Positions 1 through 13,177 are shown, counted from the stretch's first letter. The stretch: DNA of 64,000 nt from Kingdonia uniflora (GCA_014058105.1 JACGCM010001798.1:1991001-2055000), one strand, 5' to 3'. Notes: generated by a model from the sequence alone, not told the origin. A program made the numbers and translations.

Positions 1-8
1 TATTAAGT

Positions 9-1324
9 ACGGTTGTACAAAGAAATCGCGAAACTGTAAAACTGAACCGAACCGGGCCGAGTTGATAATTTTTTCCAGTTTCTAACAAGTCCGGTTCAGT
101 TTTCAGTTCAAAAAATGAGGAACCTGGCTAGCCCAGTTCGATTACTGGTTACCCACCCCAGTTAACCGAGCAAACTGAACCGGACCAGTTACAACTTAAC
201 CTGAGAATAATATAGGCTTACAGTCTGATCTCTCTATATTTTTGCTCTCTAGTCTGATGTCTCTCTCTCTCTCTCTACCACAGTTTCACTCCACCTTCGA
301 AGAACTTTAGAGAAAAAGTAGACTTTGGGGATGATCTGATCTCTGCCACAATTCCAGTCCACCACCTTCACTCTATGTCTCTACAACAGTTCCACCATCT
401 TCACTCTACCACAGTTCCAACCACAATTCCAAACTTTGGAGAATAAGAAAATTGTGGTAATTATGGCTTGGGTATTTCTTTGCTTATGGAGAAAAAATAT
501 AGTAAGAGGGTAGAAGGTTTTGGGGATTTGTTTTCTTGAGTTGTTGTTATTATTGTTATTGTTTGTGGTTGTGAAATGAGAGAAGCAAATGAAGTTGGAG
601 GAGATGGGTTTATGAGAGATCTATTACAGAGATTCACACCCATTAGATCATAATTAATATCTACAACTGTTACAAATGAAGTTATAACCTTTGAGGAGAT
701 GGGTTTATAAAGTAAATGAAGTTGTGAGATTCACACCCATGAGATTGAGCTCAATTTGGGGGTCTCATTAGGTGGTCGTTTTGGGGTCGATCCGAAATCG
801 ACTAGGCTCGCTCGCCTTCTCGACGACGTTGTTGCGAGACGATGAGGTTATGGCGACAATGACAGCGACAACGTCAATTACCAGGACTAGTTCGTTACAT
901 GTGGAGATAGAGGAGGAGATTAGGAGAAGGAAAGAGGAGTAGTGTTTGAGGAGGATGAAGGCGAAGAGAAAATGATCTGAGAAACATAAAAATTTAAGAG
1001 CAGGGAAAGATCGGGCGAGTTTGGAAAGAATTAGCGAGGAAGATAAACTGGTAGATAGAGGTGGGGAAGGTTTAACAATGGCCATGACGCTTAAGAGAAA
1101 AACAGAGTGAGAGGAATTGGGTTTTGCTTTGCTTAAGCAAATTATTCCTAGTCGTTCGAACGATAATACTAAAAACCAAATAAAAACCGGACCGGCCGGT
1201 TCGGTTTTGGCCCGGTTATTTCTGAGGCCGATTAGGTTTCGGTTCCTTGTTGCCATAAACTGGGGTACCGCAGTTCGCAGTTTATGGTCAAAACCGGACC
1301 GAATCGGACTGTGTACAACCCTAG
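9..1324. mobile_element. Non-autonomous hAT-type DNA transposon
   Basis: The 8-bp word TATTAAGT occurs at 1-8 and again at 1325-1332, flanking a 1316-bp segment whose ends are imperfect inverted repeats sharing GGTTGTACA (left 11-19, right as its complement near 1313-1321). An 8-bp target duplication with this kind of end is typical of hAT elements. The interior is rich in CCGG/AACCG words near both ends and has a CT-rich stretch at 230-420. No transposase is readable. Short open frames on both strands inside look like chance frames of biased composition. Boundaries are seen directly; the family is inferred. Confidence 0.7.
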
Positions 1325-1332
1325 TATTAAGT

Positions 1333-2503
1333 TATAAAGAATTGGGCGTACAGTCTTTTTTTATGAATTTAAGAACTGCATTGGTGAAGATTGAGAAAAC
1401 TTAGGAGGTACAAATGTATCTAGATGGTGTAGAGCAACAGTGTAATAGTATGTTAGTTTTAAGGAGACGAAGGGTTCAGGACTTCGAGAAGAGACGTGCT
1501 AAACGTTATGTTAGGCGAGTAACCGAAGGATCTCGAAGGGGTGTGATGAACAGTCGCGTTGGGCCTATAAATACCTCATCGGGTGACGATTGTTCATACT
1601 CTACTTTCTAAAAAAAAATAACTTTCCTCTAATTTTTCATGTTCTTCTCTTGTAATATCTGATACCATATGGACTTGAGGATATATCAATTCTGATTGAG
1701 AGGGCTAAGCTTGCCAAGGATAAAGATTTAGAAGCTGCAGGAATCCAAGTTTTGTATTTATGATTTGAGAATTTTTCTTTGATTCACCGTTTGTTTTATG
1801 TTTGTATTATGATTTGGTGAAAACCCATTGTAGATAATACCTGCATGAATGATATGTACGAAGGAATTTGAGTAATGGTTAGGATGTGTTTGATAAATAG
1901 TAAAAAACATTGCTTAGGGTTTTTCTATTTTTGTGGGATGAAATTGGGATGTTGTTGATGTGTGTAAGGTGTCGTGGATGTTATTGGAATGTTGTGATTA
2001 ATGGGCTTGATAAGATTTTGGGTGATGTGGGAAAAGAATGGATTATTGTTACCGTAAGTAATACGATGCAAGTTTTTATAGTTATGGAGTAAATGGGTGT
2101 GTTGGGGGATGAAGGAGTTTGGGGGAAATACTCTGCCGGATTATACCCTGTATTTTACCTTATTTGGCGCCAGAGAGAACGGGTAATCAAAAATTTTGGA
2201 TTTGGTCTCTTTTGGTGGAAATATGGAACGTTTTCGAGAAGTTTTGTATATTATGTTTTAACAAACTTTGAGATAGATTAGTAGGAAATTGATATAGTTT
2301 CGATTGAAATAATATCGATGTTATAACTTAGGAAAATTGATTTTATGATTTGATCGAGAACTAATGTAATGATGTCGAAGTAATCGAATTCGAAAATGTC
2401 GAGAATTATATAGTAAGAGATAAAATAATATTTATACTAATAAGCAGGAATATATATATATAGTGTATAAGATATGATATATTACTAACTTAAAAAAAGA
2501 ATT
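1333..2503. other. Non-coding stretch with possible LTR-like promoter
   Basis: No convincing gene. A TATAAATA box lies near 1566, within sequence that could be the start of an LTR belonging to the decayed element downstream, but I found no matching second copy, so the LTR status is unproven. The rest is AT-rich with only short chance frames. Confidence 0.3.
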
Positions 2504-4620
2504 ATGATTTTCAGGGTAAAAATGGATGAGCTAGTTCAAAATGTTAATTGTTCTGATGTTGATGTAGAAGGAAATTTTGAAAATCTTGTCGATGTAAAAC
2601 TGATAATAATTGATGTAACTACCTATGTACAGGGCCTGGGTTGGAACTACAGGGTTGGGAAGAGTAGTGTTGATATGGCTTATGAGAATCGAGCAAGGTT
2701 GGAGATAGGGGTTACTGATATTTATGATGGGGAGAGAACAAAAATGGATGTGGAACATGATCCCCAGAGCAGTGACCGAGAAGAGTGTTATGGTGGGGGT
2801 GGAGAAGAAGGTAAGGCAGAGGTAGAGTTGAATGATGATATGAAGTGTTATGGGGAGGCCCCAAAAACTAATAAAATTTTAAATTTCAAGTTGAAGTATG
2901 ACATCCCTGAAGACATTAGGCTGGAGGAGTATCATTGGGAGATGACTGACTAAGACCTCCCAATGGATGGTATTCTCGTCTATCGAGAACATATAAAGAA
3001 GGGGTTAAAGCTGCCTCTTCGAGGTGACCAGAAGAAAATTATAAATTTCTTTGATGTTGCCTCTGGTCAGTTCAATCCCAATGTGTATGACCTTTTGAGG
3101 GTTGTTACAGTAATAAATGGTCGATTAAAGGAGAGGGGGGAGTAGTTGATCTCTGTTGATGATTTGTGTGTATACTACATACTAAAGCATAATCCTCAGA
3201 AAGTGGGCTATAGGTATCTAGCCAGGTTTCTGAAGAGTCCCTTGTTTTATGAGTTAGTGTCGACAGGAGGGCAATACTTTGCCGATTATCTCCTTTTTTT
3301 GGGGAACTATGAGTTTGACCCTAAAGACCCAGGGGAGCCTCTAAAAAGGAAGAGTTTTCATCTAGGTTTGTCGACAGGGCAAAATGAGCTTCTTGTTCAT
3401 TTTGACTATGTGCTAACTGACTTCTTTCTTCGTGCAGCTCTAAAGGAGACTGGCAGGGAGTCTAAGGTTAGGGAGCCTGAGAACCAATTACTTCGGGCAA
3501 ATCGACTCTCTAGTTGAAGATCAAGATAAGGTCGAAGAACTTTTTCAAGAAGTTGGTTTGAAAAGATCTCGAACTAAGGGTGCTAAAGTCCCAGTTATCG
3601 ACGGGAAAATGTTGGCAAAAAATATGAGATCCTCTTACTCAAGTATCCCCCTCGATAAACCTGCACTCAGTGGGTATACCACTGACTCTGCTGCTGTAGA
3701 GATAAAGGCCCTATTGAGTGGGGTTTTTGGAAAACGTAAAAGAAAAAGAGCTGCCAAACCTCATGTCGCCCCTGCGCAACCATCGAAGAGGATATCTCGA
3801 CAATCTCCAGTGGAGAAGGGGGGAAATGTGGAGGTTGTGGGATTGGAGACTGCAAATGTCCTAGAAGGTCGACAACCAAAGTCAGCTACTGTCACGCAGT
3901 AGAAGGCTGTAACTGTGAAGAAGGGTTCCCTCGACGTGCTTAAGTCGAAGGCTGTTGGGAATCTTCGTAGCTTCGAAGATGAGACCCAATGGACTGTCGA
4001 GTTCTTTGCTATTGGGACAAACTCTTTAGAAGCTGACTTCGCTAACTGCATTGTTGGAGCTGACAGCTTGCCTACCTTCTTCATTGAAGGTTATCGTACG
4101 ATGAACCAGGTTAGAAACTTTCGTGCCTTAACCCGTTTAATGACTTTGGTTCCCTCTTCGAGATCTCATGTTTGTGCTATAAAATGTAGATCAAGAAGCT
4201 TCTTCTCGATGTGAAGCCTCAGATGCTTGGTGGGCAAAGCCTGGCCAATGAGCTCCTTGTCTCAAAAAATACTGAGAAAGAGCTGATGGCCGATAAGGAG
4301 GATCTAGAGGCCAAGTTGGAGAAATTAAAGCTTGGTGCAGCGAAGTCCAAAGAGGCAACCATCCGAGAGACCAAGAAGATGTGATTGGGGGAGAAAAAGA
4401 AAGAGATTGAGCAGATCAAGCTGATCTAGCCAAGGAGAGGGAAGATGCCTTGGCTCTACAGAAATTTACCTTCGAGGACGATGTTCACGAACATATTTTA
4501 TCTGTGCGAAGGTCGATGGAGGCAGAGATGGCCAAGGCTCTTGCCAAAGTTAAAGAAGAAGCTAATCTTCATCTTCTCGATTCTTTGAAGCGTATGAAGT
4601 CAAATTTTTCGGACTAGTTT
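2504..4620 (+). pseudogene. Decayed retroelement gag-like protein (plant 'putative gypsy type transposon' domain)
   Basis: One frame runs from about 2504 to 3515 with stops at 2951-2953 and 3143-3145, then shifts frame near 3520-3560 and continues with further stops to about 4620. The middle part (2963-3450) reads like the plant protein family built around [25 protein letters not shown]-like and LSTGQN.LLV.F.YVLTD motifs, known from gag-like proteins of large plant retroelements. The 3' part (4220-4600) is Lys/Glu-rich and would form a coiled coil. Nuclear-signal-like KRKRKR is at about 3735. This is a dead copy; the family assignment is from recalled motifs. Confidence 0.55.
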
Positions 4621-4799
4621 GATGTCGTGGATGAAAGGAAACACTTTTACAAAGGTCTTGCTGGACGGTGACTGGAACGTACTCATTGTTTCTTTGGGTA
4701 CTGGAGGCATTTCTCAGGTTCATGTTGGTCATGGAAATAATTGTATAAAACGAGATTTGGTAAAAAAAAAGTAGATTTCCCACAGACGTTTCCAATTGT

Positions 4800-5340
4800 A
4801 ATAGTTAATTTTCCGGTTGGTAAACTTCGTCAATACTTTTAGTAAAGAAGTTATGAGAAGTTTGCATATAAGCTTAGAACACACTAGATTTTACGTGGAA
4901 ACTCGGTAAATTCTGAGAAAAACTACAACCTCGAGGAGGATTTGAAGGTATAAATCCAATGTGTTATATTATTATAATTACAAAGATATTTGACTAGAAA
5001 AACTAAGAATGATAAAAAAAGTTGAATGCCCAGTTGACATAAGCTCTGCGTGTATTTATAATGGATACAGACAGTTACAAATAGTTGGTCTTTTGATTTC
5101 ATGGGTGGTGGCGAACTTCACGGATAATGTGCACCGACTCTATTTGACCAAGTGTAACGGCTACTGTAGAGGGTCGAGATCTGTAGACGTGAACTTGACA
5201 TCTTCTCGAATGATCGCCTACCTTCGACGTGATTCTACTGGCTTTTCTTTATCGAATCTGGGGAATATGTTATTACTAGTGTATCCTTTGGTTTGGGAGG
5301 ATGAGTTGCTGGAGTGATACCGGCGCAATTTTTTTGAAGG
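4800..5340. repeat. LTR-like remnant
   Basis: AT-rich sequence downstream of the decayed gag-like gene. It includes a TATTTATAA promoter-like box near 5053 and a short frame (5009-5317) with no recognisable domain. The composition resembles the LTR-like stretch in intron 3 of the next gene (7780-8440), including TTCGA-rich words after the TATA box. Termini and target duplication were not found. Confidence 0.25.
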
Positions 5341-5834
5341 GCAATGTGCCTCTCTTTCTCTGAGATTTGAGAGAGCTTTCCTAGTTGGTACTAGGGCGTT
5401 GAAGGGCTAAGAGCATGTCTAGTCTCCACCAGTCCTTGGTGATTGAAGCTTAGTGATTAGCACCAACACAAATGGTTCAGTATTGCTTCATGGTTGGGGC
5501 CAAAACTTAGTGGTGAAACTCTTCATGTTTCTTTTTAATTTTAAAGGATACACATATTGTCCCAACTCTGTCCAGCTCCAAGCTGACGAAGGGAGTTAAG
5601 AGTTCGTCGAAGAAGCTCCAAATCAACCATCTTGAAATGTCATAAAAGTCTAACATGGAGCTCTCAACTTAATCACTAGCAAACAATATATGTTCATCTG
5701 TCAGTTACTAGTTACTACTGATAAGTGCCATTTAACACACAGTCTTTTCCGAATCTCGAGAAATTTTAACACCCACTCCTCGGCTAGAGCCATCACAGAA
5801 CACCCACAATTTAACTCCTTCCTAAAACCCTCTA

Positions 5835-8800
5835 ATGGAGATAGCTTCAGCAACGCTTAATTCATCATTTTATCTCTCAAACCTAACTCGTCGCTCTTTT
5901 GGAGATTCTTCAATCCCACTGTGTTCTAAGAGGAATTCAACTCATACCCTTTCTTTCTCCTGCAAAATTAAAGGTCAGTAGCTCTAGTTTTTAATAAATT
6001 AAAGACTAATAATATCAGATAATTAAGTTTGGGTTGGAAAGATTTTTAGGAAAAAACAAGAAAACCCCATTGTGGAAAGATGGGTTTTAGTTGAACTGGT
6101 TATAGTTGCAGGGCGTCGAGCATTTACGGCAAGAGGGTCTGTTAGTGATAACTCTACTGTACTAAGCGAGTCTACGTCGGAGGAGGAGGTTACGTTCTAT
6201 GATGCGTCTGATGAAACGAATTCTGATGCGGAAACTGCGGAGAGAAATGGGAACAAGTCGGCGGATTTGGAATCCATGGATGATCATAAGATGGTAAAAG
6301 TTTGCAACAAGTTAATAGAAGTTTTCATGGTTGATAAGCCAATGCCGAAAGACTGGAGAAGGTTATTAGCTTTTAGTAGGGAGTGGAGTACTATTAGGCC
6401 TCATTTTTATAAGCGTTGTCAGAGACTGGCAGATGGTGAGGAGAATCCTGATATGAAGCATAAGTTACTAAGGCTTGCAAGGAAGCTTAAGGAGGTATCT
6501 TTTGAATTGCATTCATTTCTTGCAATGTGTATGTAATGTTTTTGAGTTGGTATTCAGTTCTAGTTGTGCGACTAAGGCTGCTTTTTGTATAGTTTATAGC
6601 TTCTCTGTTTGAGGACTCAATAGTACTTTTTTGTTTGTGTGGAAGGGTTTAACATGAATATTTAAAGACTACAGAGAAACGGAGCAGAATTAACTTCTCC
6701 TAAGTTATGTATAAGTAAATTACACGGACTATATTTATAGAGATGGGGCAGTTCTAGTTTAAATCGGACACTGCAAATTACTTAAATGTATTATAATACA
6801 AAACTGAGTACACCGTACTTTCTCATACTTATACTTTAGCATGCGAATAAACTAGATATACGTAGAAGGTGGATTATATTCACTTAAATGAATGGCTATG
6901 AGATAGGATTATTCTAGTGTAACCTCCACAGCAAGTTACCTATTACGATGTGACGGGGTACACTGTAGTGTTGAGATATATAGTCTCACATTGCACCTCA
7001 AAATATAAGATCCTGGGACTACTTCTTGCCAATTGGTTTTGAGATGGAACCTCCAGTTCTAATACGTAGCACTGTGTTTTGCACCATACTCTCTCATAAT
7101 TATAGTGTCCATTCTTCTGCTTTCCACTGCTACAGGTTCTATTCCGCCTAAGTTGGTGTAACTACATATCAAGTATTCACTTTGAGCTTTTTTTCGCAGG
7201 TTGATGACGATGTTCAGCGACATAGTGAGCTTCTTGAAGTGATCAGAGGAGTGACATCTGAGATCTCTGGAGTTGTTGCTAGGCGACGTAAGGATTTTAC
7301 GAAGGAGTTCTTTCTCCATCTTCACACCGTTGCAGAATCCCATTATGATAATCCAACGGAGCAAAATGGTAGGATATCTTATCTTTATGATTATACCTTT
7401 TTCTGTAACATATATTTTTCTTCTAGTAATATGTAAAACTATATTATTTATACAAGAAGCTGCTCGAGAGGCCCCGAAAGGGAGACACATTTGTACGCAG
7501 GAGAAACTCACAGAATAAGAAAATAGTAGTAAAAGGTGAACTACCAAAAATATTACATCAGGAGCAAAATTTTGATAGTGGTGAAGAGCCTTGTAGGGGT
7601 TAGTCGCGCAAATGGTGATAATTTATGAACCCAGACCACCCTTAGTTTGCAAAAAGAAAAAAAGAGAAGTAAGGAAGCAGAGCCTTGAGTCTGACATAAA
7701 GCTTGAATCGCCCTATATCTGTCTCTTACAAACGAAATGGGGTTTAAGTTGTAGGGACCTAACTTCGTTTGGAGGGGAAGTTGGTTCTTACAACATAGAA
7801 TCAATCTTCAATCAAAGGGGTGCAAGTAATTGGTCCAAAGTAAAGATTAACTACAGACAAACACTTGCGTAGAGGCCCGAATGTGACTCTCTACGACCTC
7901 TGATGAGAATTTTTAAGTTAGACTGTATTACTGAAGAGTAAATGGTGGGTTCGAGTACAGTGTACACTGTGTGGTCGAAGGTAAAATGCAAAAGGCCGGA
8001 GATGATTCTTCTAACCCCCGCTTGGTTTCCCCTCTCCTCTATTTATAAAGATACAGGGAACTGAGTCACCAAGTGTGAGTCAGGATTACATGATTACTTG
8101 TCAGGAAATCCCGGCGAGTTATTGGTGATGTCTTTGAACGACGCGGTGGTTGGACCTGTCACTGTAGCTGCACGGGCCAATCAATGCGCCGTCTTATCTG
8201 ATGAGGTGGTTGTTTGTCTTGTCTTGCTTCGATCATGTGTTAGTATTGTCGAAAGATTTCTACTGTAGTATGTTAGTCCGTCCTCGAAGATTTGTCTGAT
8301 GTCGAAGCTTCGTCTTCGGGGGATCTCTGGGGAGTCTTTTTTAGAGATTGAGTGGGCTTCGATACGTTCGAGTAGGCTGTGAAGTGGGCTTCGACTGCTG
8401 TCGAAGGCTACGAGTAGGCTACTACATAAGTTGTGATCTGCAGAGGTACATATAGCTTAAGAGATTGAAAATGGTGAATGTGAAGAAGAGGCATAGTGAA
8501 TAGAAGGGGAAGAGCCAAATCTCCTCTATTGCTGTATTTATGAAAGTTGTTTTCCTTATCTAACATTGGGATAAAGACAATAATTAATGAAGTAGTAAGC
8601 GACATTCGAATCCTACAAGATTTTTTTGTTCCTTGTTCGTCTCCCATGTTTATATTGCTGTATTTATGAAAGTTGTCTTCCTCAAGTGTTCTTATTGTAT
8701 ATTCAGTCCTCTGATTTGTATGATTCGTAAGGGTCGTACAATATGTACCCAAAGTCCCGCTTCACATGACATCTCCTGGTATTCGTTATCTTCTTCTTAC

Positions 8801-11463
8801 CACTCGTGTAGAAACCTACAATTTTGTATTTTGGCTAGCAGAGTAAATGTATCACATACCATATGAAATGGATGCTCTGGACTTTGGACCAGAATCAGAA
8901 GTTTGATATAGTTGATCTCCTGGTGAATTTCTGAAGCCTCATGGTGTTTGGCTTTACTTGTAGTTTCTGTCTTTTGGTCTTCTGTATTCTAGGTCCACAA
9001 ATGGTAGCGTGCGTGAAAACCTCCCTCTCCCCTCACTTTTGTCTTGAGCAAGTTGTACTTCCTACAATATTTCATAGTTTTTTTTTCCAAAGACAATCTT
9101 GTGAATAGTGCTAGGATACCCGGATCTCCCACCCGGGGAACTATTATTTAGTTCAATTTCCGGATAAAACTTGCAAACCACGTCTCTCTGTTGTATTTTT
9201 CAACTTTATTCGGTATAGTAACATTAAATTCCACTCTGCTACATGTTGGAGTAAATTTTGCCTTCACCTGGATTATGATTCAAAATTTTACACCTACTAA
9301 CTCCTGGGGAAAAACGGGATCTCACTTTATACGTTCCACTTGGTATCCTGGGAATAGCTCCGTAAATCAAGTATTCTCGGGTATTTCGAATGTGTACGTG
9401 TTCTAAATATTTGTAGTAAAATGCAAATTCTCGATTTGTGGAGCTATTCCCGGGATACCAAGCGGAGACATAGTCTAATTTGTATATGTATGTTGTTTTG
9501 TGAGAGCATTCTACTGATCTCGATACTATTATTTAACTAGCTGTGGCAAAGCTTGGGAACACATGTTTGGCTGCAGTTGAAGCATATGATGCTGCATCTG
9601 AAAGTAATGAAGCACTCATTACTGCAGAATTGAAGTTCCAAGACATCATTAATTCCCCCACATTAGATGCTGCTTGTAGGAAGATTGATAATTTAGCCGA
9701 CAAGAACCAACTTGATTCTGCTTTGGTTATGATGATATCGAAAGCTTGGTCAGCTGCCAAGGATTCTAACATGGTGAAAGATGAGGTAAATAGTGATTTA
9801 TGTAAGAGCATAGCCAGTCCAAATAAACTCTCTAATTGTGTGTATGTAGATCAAAAGATTTTAAAAACCAGATTTATGAGCAAGTTAACCCTTCGCTGTG
9901 TAGTCGTATGGTTAGTATTGAGCATATTGGCCAAGTCATAAACATTAAAACGAGAAGTTGCATGCCTGTGTCAGATGTGCAGTCTGTCTAGTACATTGGT
10001 ATATGACCTTTCCGTTTTACCCACGAGCAAATACTGGTATTTTGTATTTGAGAATAACTACTGGTATGACATATCCACCATTTGGTTTATCATGTCACTG
10101 GAGTCTGGAGATGCTCTAGTGTATATTTTTTCGCTTCCCGTATCGACGAGCTGAAAATTTATATTTAACACAAATTGCATGTATACACTAATTAAGCTTC
10201 AAAAGTATAATTATTAGTAACCGTTTCTTTTCTCTTGCAGGCAAAGGATATTATGTATCACCTTTACAAGAATGCAATAGGTAATCTCCAGAGGCTTATG
10301 CCAAAAGAGATTAGGATAATCAAATATCTTCTCACAGTTGAGGATCCCCAGCAACAGCTCTCCGCACTAAACGATGCATTTACCCCGGGAAATGAACTTG
10401 AAGGGAAGGATGTTGACCTCCTTTACACGTATGTTTTCATCCATTAGTGCGTTAGTTTATTATTTACTTAAGAATACAATGAAACAGCTCAAAGAAGAAA
10501 TCTTGAAAGACAACAAGCAGTTTCCTAGAAGTCAAAAAAAAAAAAAAACAAGGTATAGAAATTAGGAGAAACCAAAAGAACTATAAAACCATTTTACAGC
10601 TCAGCAGTAATATCCTCGCACCTCGCTCAAGTCTCCACTTTACTGATGTCGGGAGCTAAAATTCAGCTCATAAGCCTTTATTCAGAATAGCTTGGATTTA
10701 GCTTATGCTACTTATACTCTCTCTGCATATCAAACTAGTAGCCAGAAGTACATCTGACGATACTCTTTCAAAGTACAATGGATATTGAAAGAGTCCAAAC
10801 AGTTATTTCTTAATTATATTTCTTCATTATTTTGTCACAAATTGCTGTAGACTTTAAAAAGGCTTCTATACATAAGCTCCAGAACCTCTCAAAAGGTGCA
10901 GTAAATTTATTCTCCCCCATGATAGAAATGTAAATCTATCCTAGTAAATAATACGCAGATGCTCCAGTGAACATTTTGTCGAAAATAGATTCAGGTACAG
11001 GCATACACGATTTCAAATGCCTATGTGCATTTATAGCGGTAAATTTAGTGACTTTTCCTAGGGCATACAAAAGTTGTATTTCGAGTAATATGTGATTCAG
11101 AACGAGGGATGGTAATTTGAAGGATTCCTCCCTTTTTTGTTTGAGTGCCAATAAGTTGATTTTCTTACAAAACAACATTTACGCATAATATAGAGCTCAT
11201 TCGAAGCTTTCAGTTTTTTTCCCTAATTGCTTTGATAGCAAATTATATTCCAAGTTCTATATATGTGACCTGATTTGAAGCTGGCTTGCATGTTTTTTCA
11301 CAGAACCCCAGAGAAGCTGCATACATGGATAAAAACAGTGTTGGATGCTTACAATTTTAGCAAAGAAGGCACTCTCATGAAGGAAGTTAGGGATTTAATG
11401 AACCCAAGGATCATCAGAAAACTGGAGGAACTGAACAAGATAGTGGAGAGAAATTTTATGTAA
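5835..11463 (+). CDS. At4g37920-family putative chloroplast protein, 6 exons, intact
   Basis: Exons are 5835-5973, 6112-6494, 7200-7368, 9541-9785, 10241-10428 and 11304-11463 (TAA). All five introns are GT-AG and the phases join to an open frame of 427 codons, the length I recall for the Arabidopsis family member. The first ~46 residues (exon 1) are Ser/Thr/Arg-rich with almost no acidic residues, as in a plastid transit peptide. An acidic linker follows (about residues 55-90), then a conserved, mostly helical region: KVCNKLIEVFMVDKP in exon 2, DDDVQRH in exon 3, LDAACRKIDNLA in exon 4, NAIGNLQRL in exon 5 and LHTWIKTVLDAY in exon 6. Biochemical function is unknown to me. The start at 5835 is the first ATG in the frame and opens the transit peptide. 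Introns 2 and 3 hold transposon remnants. No defect was seen, so it is probably expressed. Confidence 0.9.
6969..7065. mobile_element. Possible solo LTR of a small (TRIM-type) element in intron 2
   Basis: The ~97-bp block begins TGTTGAGATATATAG and ends CTCCAGTTCTAATA. It contains CCAATTGGTTTTGAGATGG, a wording common near the 3' end of short plant LTRs that precede a TGGTATCAGAGC primer site. The flanks TGTAG and CGTAG differ by one base and may be the target duplication. No primer site follows, so a solo LTR is the reading. Confidence 0.4.
7780..8440. repeat. LTR-like remnant in intron 3 of the At4g37920-family gene
   Basis: Non-coding block with a TATTTATAAAG promoter-like box near 8040 and TCGA-rich sequence behind it (8190-8420), similar in style to 5050-5240. 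It explains most of the unusual length (2.17 kb) of intron 3. Ends were not resolved. A-rich sequence at 7651-7672, preceded by GGGGTTAGTCGCGCAAA, might mark the tail of a separate short element. Confidence 0.3.
8528..8676. repeat. Short direct repeat pair in intron 3
   Basis: ATTGCTGTATTTATGAAAG followed by TTGT occurs at 8528 and again at 8654, 126 bp apart. It may be the trace of a small tandem duplication. Confidence 0.5.
9317..9490. repeat. Foldback (MITE-like) inverted repeat in intron 3
   Basis: CTTGGTATCCTGGGAATAGC at about 9340 is matched, with one mismatch, by its reverse complement at about 9443-9463. The similarity extends weakly both inward and outward, giving a stem of 25-40 bp around a ~80-bp loop. 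It looks like a small foldback transposon 50 bp upstream of exon 4. The target duplication was not identified. Confidence 0.5.
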
Positions 11464-12646
11464 ACATCATGATTAACACTTCAACCTCTTTCAAGGAAAT
11501 CCTAAAATACAGTACCCAAGATACACTCTTCAAAATCCTAGATTACAGTCCCACACTTCAACGTCAGGTCTTCAAACCTGCAACAACGGGAAAGATCATA
11601 GATGTTTCTGATGGTGAGATCCGGTTGATGATATTGTAGGTATGTAACAACATCTTGTGTAAATTTCCCTAGGAATATAATTTGATTGTAAACCAATGTT
11701 TTATGTTATTAGTTGATTATATACTCGTGCTGTTTGATTCACCCGGTGGTTGTTTATTGGCCATTTTTACATTACTGGTTATATCCCTTGACGATTAGAC
11801 CCCATGTCCTTGAGAACTATAAAAGATCCAGCGACTCTTCATGGTCAGGGCTCTTGCATAAAATATTTCCTTTTCTCACTGGTCACTGGTCACTGTTAAG
11901 ATTTTGTTTGCTCTCATCCGTGTCTCTGTCTCTTTCTATCCGCCAGTCTATGAACCAGTCTTTCAGGGATAACACGGTTCATTGAGTTCTGCTCTTCGTA
12001 TTTACTCAAGTGATTGATAATTGCACAAGAAAGGAATCAAATCCCATGGTTGATGGACAAATCAAAACCCATACCAAACAGAGACTATAAATAAGTTCAA
12101 CATCTCATCTACTATATTTTTTAAATGCCTACTATTAAGAACACTGTCCTTCAGAAATTATAAAATCTCTCCATGTGGTGCTCTTTATTTTTTCTAATAT
12201 TACTGTTGGATCTCCAATCTCCATACCAATGTCTGTTGTTAAAGAAAAATCCACGCCAAACAAATAATTTTGGGGCTTCCAAGATTATTTTTTTGGATAT
12301 GACCCTCAAAGTCCGAAATAGCATTTTTATTGGAAACACGAAAGTACCCGTCATTAGACGAAAGTACCCTCAAAGTCCGAAATAGCATTTTTGGATATGA
12401 CCAGTTTAAGTAATAAATAAAAAATGTTGGGTGAAAATCCAATGATTAAGAAAATGGTATATAGATTCCATGTCACACTTAAACATGGAATAATAACTAG
12501 TAACAAGAACTGTATCTTTGCGTAGGATATTCCATAGTCATGGTTTATTCAAGTAAAAAAAAAAAAAAAAACCTTAGACGGAAGTTTGGGAACCCAAATC
12601 TCTTAAATGGGGAATTTTGGGTGAGGTTTCACTCGAATGGACCTTA
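11464..12646. other. 3' flank of the plastid-protein gene; start of duplicated block, with short direct repeats
   Basis: No gene. From about 11470 this flank matches 49040 onward (for example the stretch around ATATTGTAGGTATGTAACA at 11632 and near 49212), marking one edge of the duplicated bHLH block. ACCCTCAAAGTCCGAAATAG with a short extension is repeated at 12302 and 12366. A run of about 19 A residues lies near 12555. Confidence 0.5.
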
Positions 12647-13174
12647 GAGCATCTGCAACAGCTAGGTGAAGGATGACATAACAAGATGGATTGATGAATT
12701 CACATTATTTTGGCTCAAATTCACCCACATCGGTTAGGTCAATTGGCTGACGTGTCCACCCAAAATCCACCTTGAAGGTGAGGTGGATTTTTATTTTATT
12801 GATGCTCGCAATTCAGTATTTTATTGATGCCCCGCAGTTCTAAACTGCGCGGCATCAATAACCAATTATATTATGACACTTGTCAAGATTTAAGTGGCTC
12901 TCATGCCTCGCAGTTCTGCGGGGCATTAAAAATCATTTATTAAATGAAACATGTGGCGTTGTTTGATTCGTTTGGATACCCCACACTTCTGAACTGTGGG
13001 GCATCTAAAGCGTTGTGATCTTGACACATGGCTAAATCTTAGGCATTATTTTTTCCCCGCAGTTCTGAACTGCGATGAGTAATATTCACCTTGTTTTTGA
13101 GGCGAACTGTTGTGGGGTGGATTGAGTTTGGGTAGATTTAGGTGAATTCGCCCACCTAGCTGCTGTAGAAACTC
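12647..13174. mobile_element. PIF/Harbinger (Tourist-like) MITE, copy 1 of a tandem pair
   Basis: The ends are inverted: GAGCATCTGCAACAGCTAGG on the left, and the complement of GAGTTTCTACAGCAGCTAGG on the right. The 3-bp word TTA flanks the element at 12644-12646 and 13175-13177, as expected for the Harbinger class. The interior contains a series of hairpins of the type CCCCGCAGTTCTGAACTGCG near 12829, 12905, 12978 and 13054. No coding capacity. Confidence 0.75.
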
Positions 13175-13177
13175 TTA

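Noticed and set aside
768..1256. 162-codon open frame on the minus strand within the left hAT element
   Set aside because: Low-complexity, Ser/Leu-rich, overlaps other frames, no domain; lies within a non-coding transposon.
5400..5685. Possible MITE starting GAGCATGTCTAG upstream of the plastid-protein gene
   Set aside because: The right end GAGCTC does not pair convincingly and no 3-bp duplication was found.
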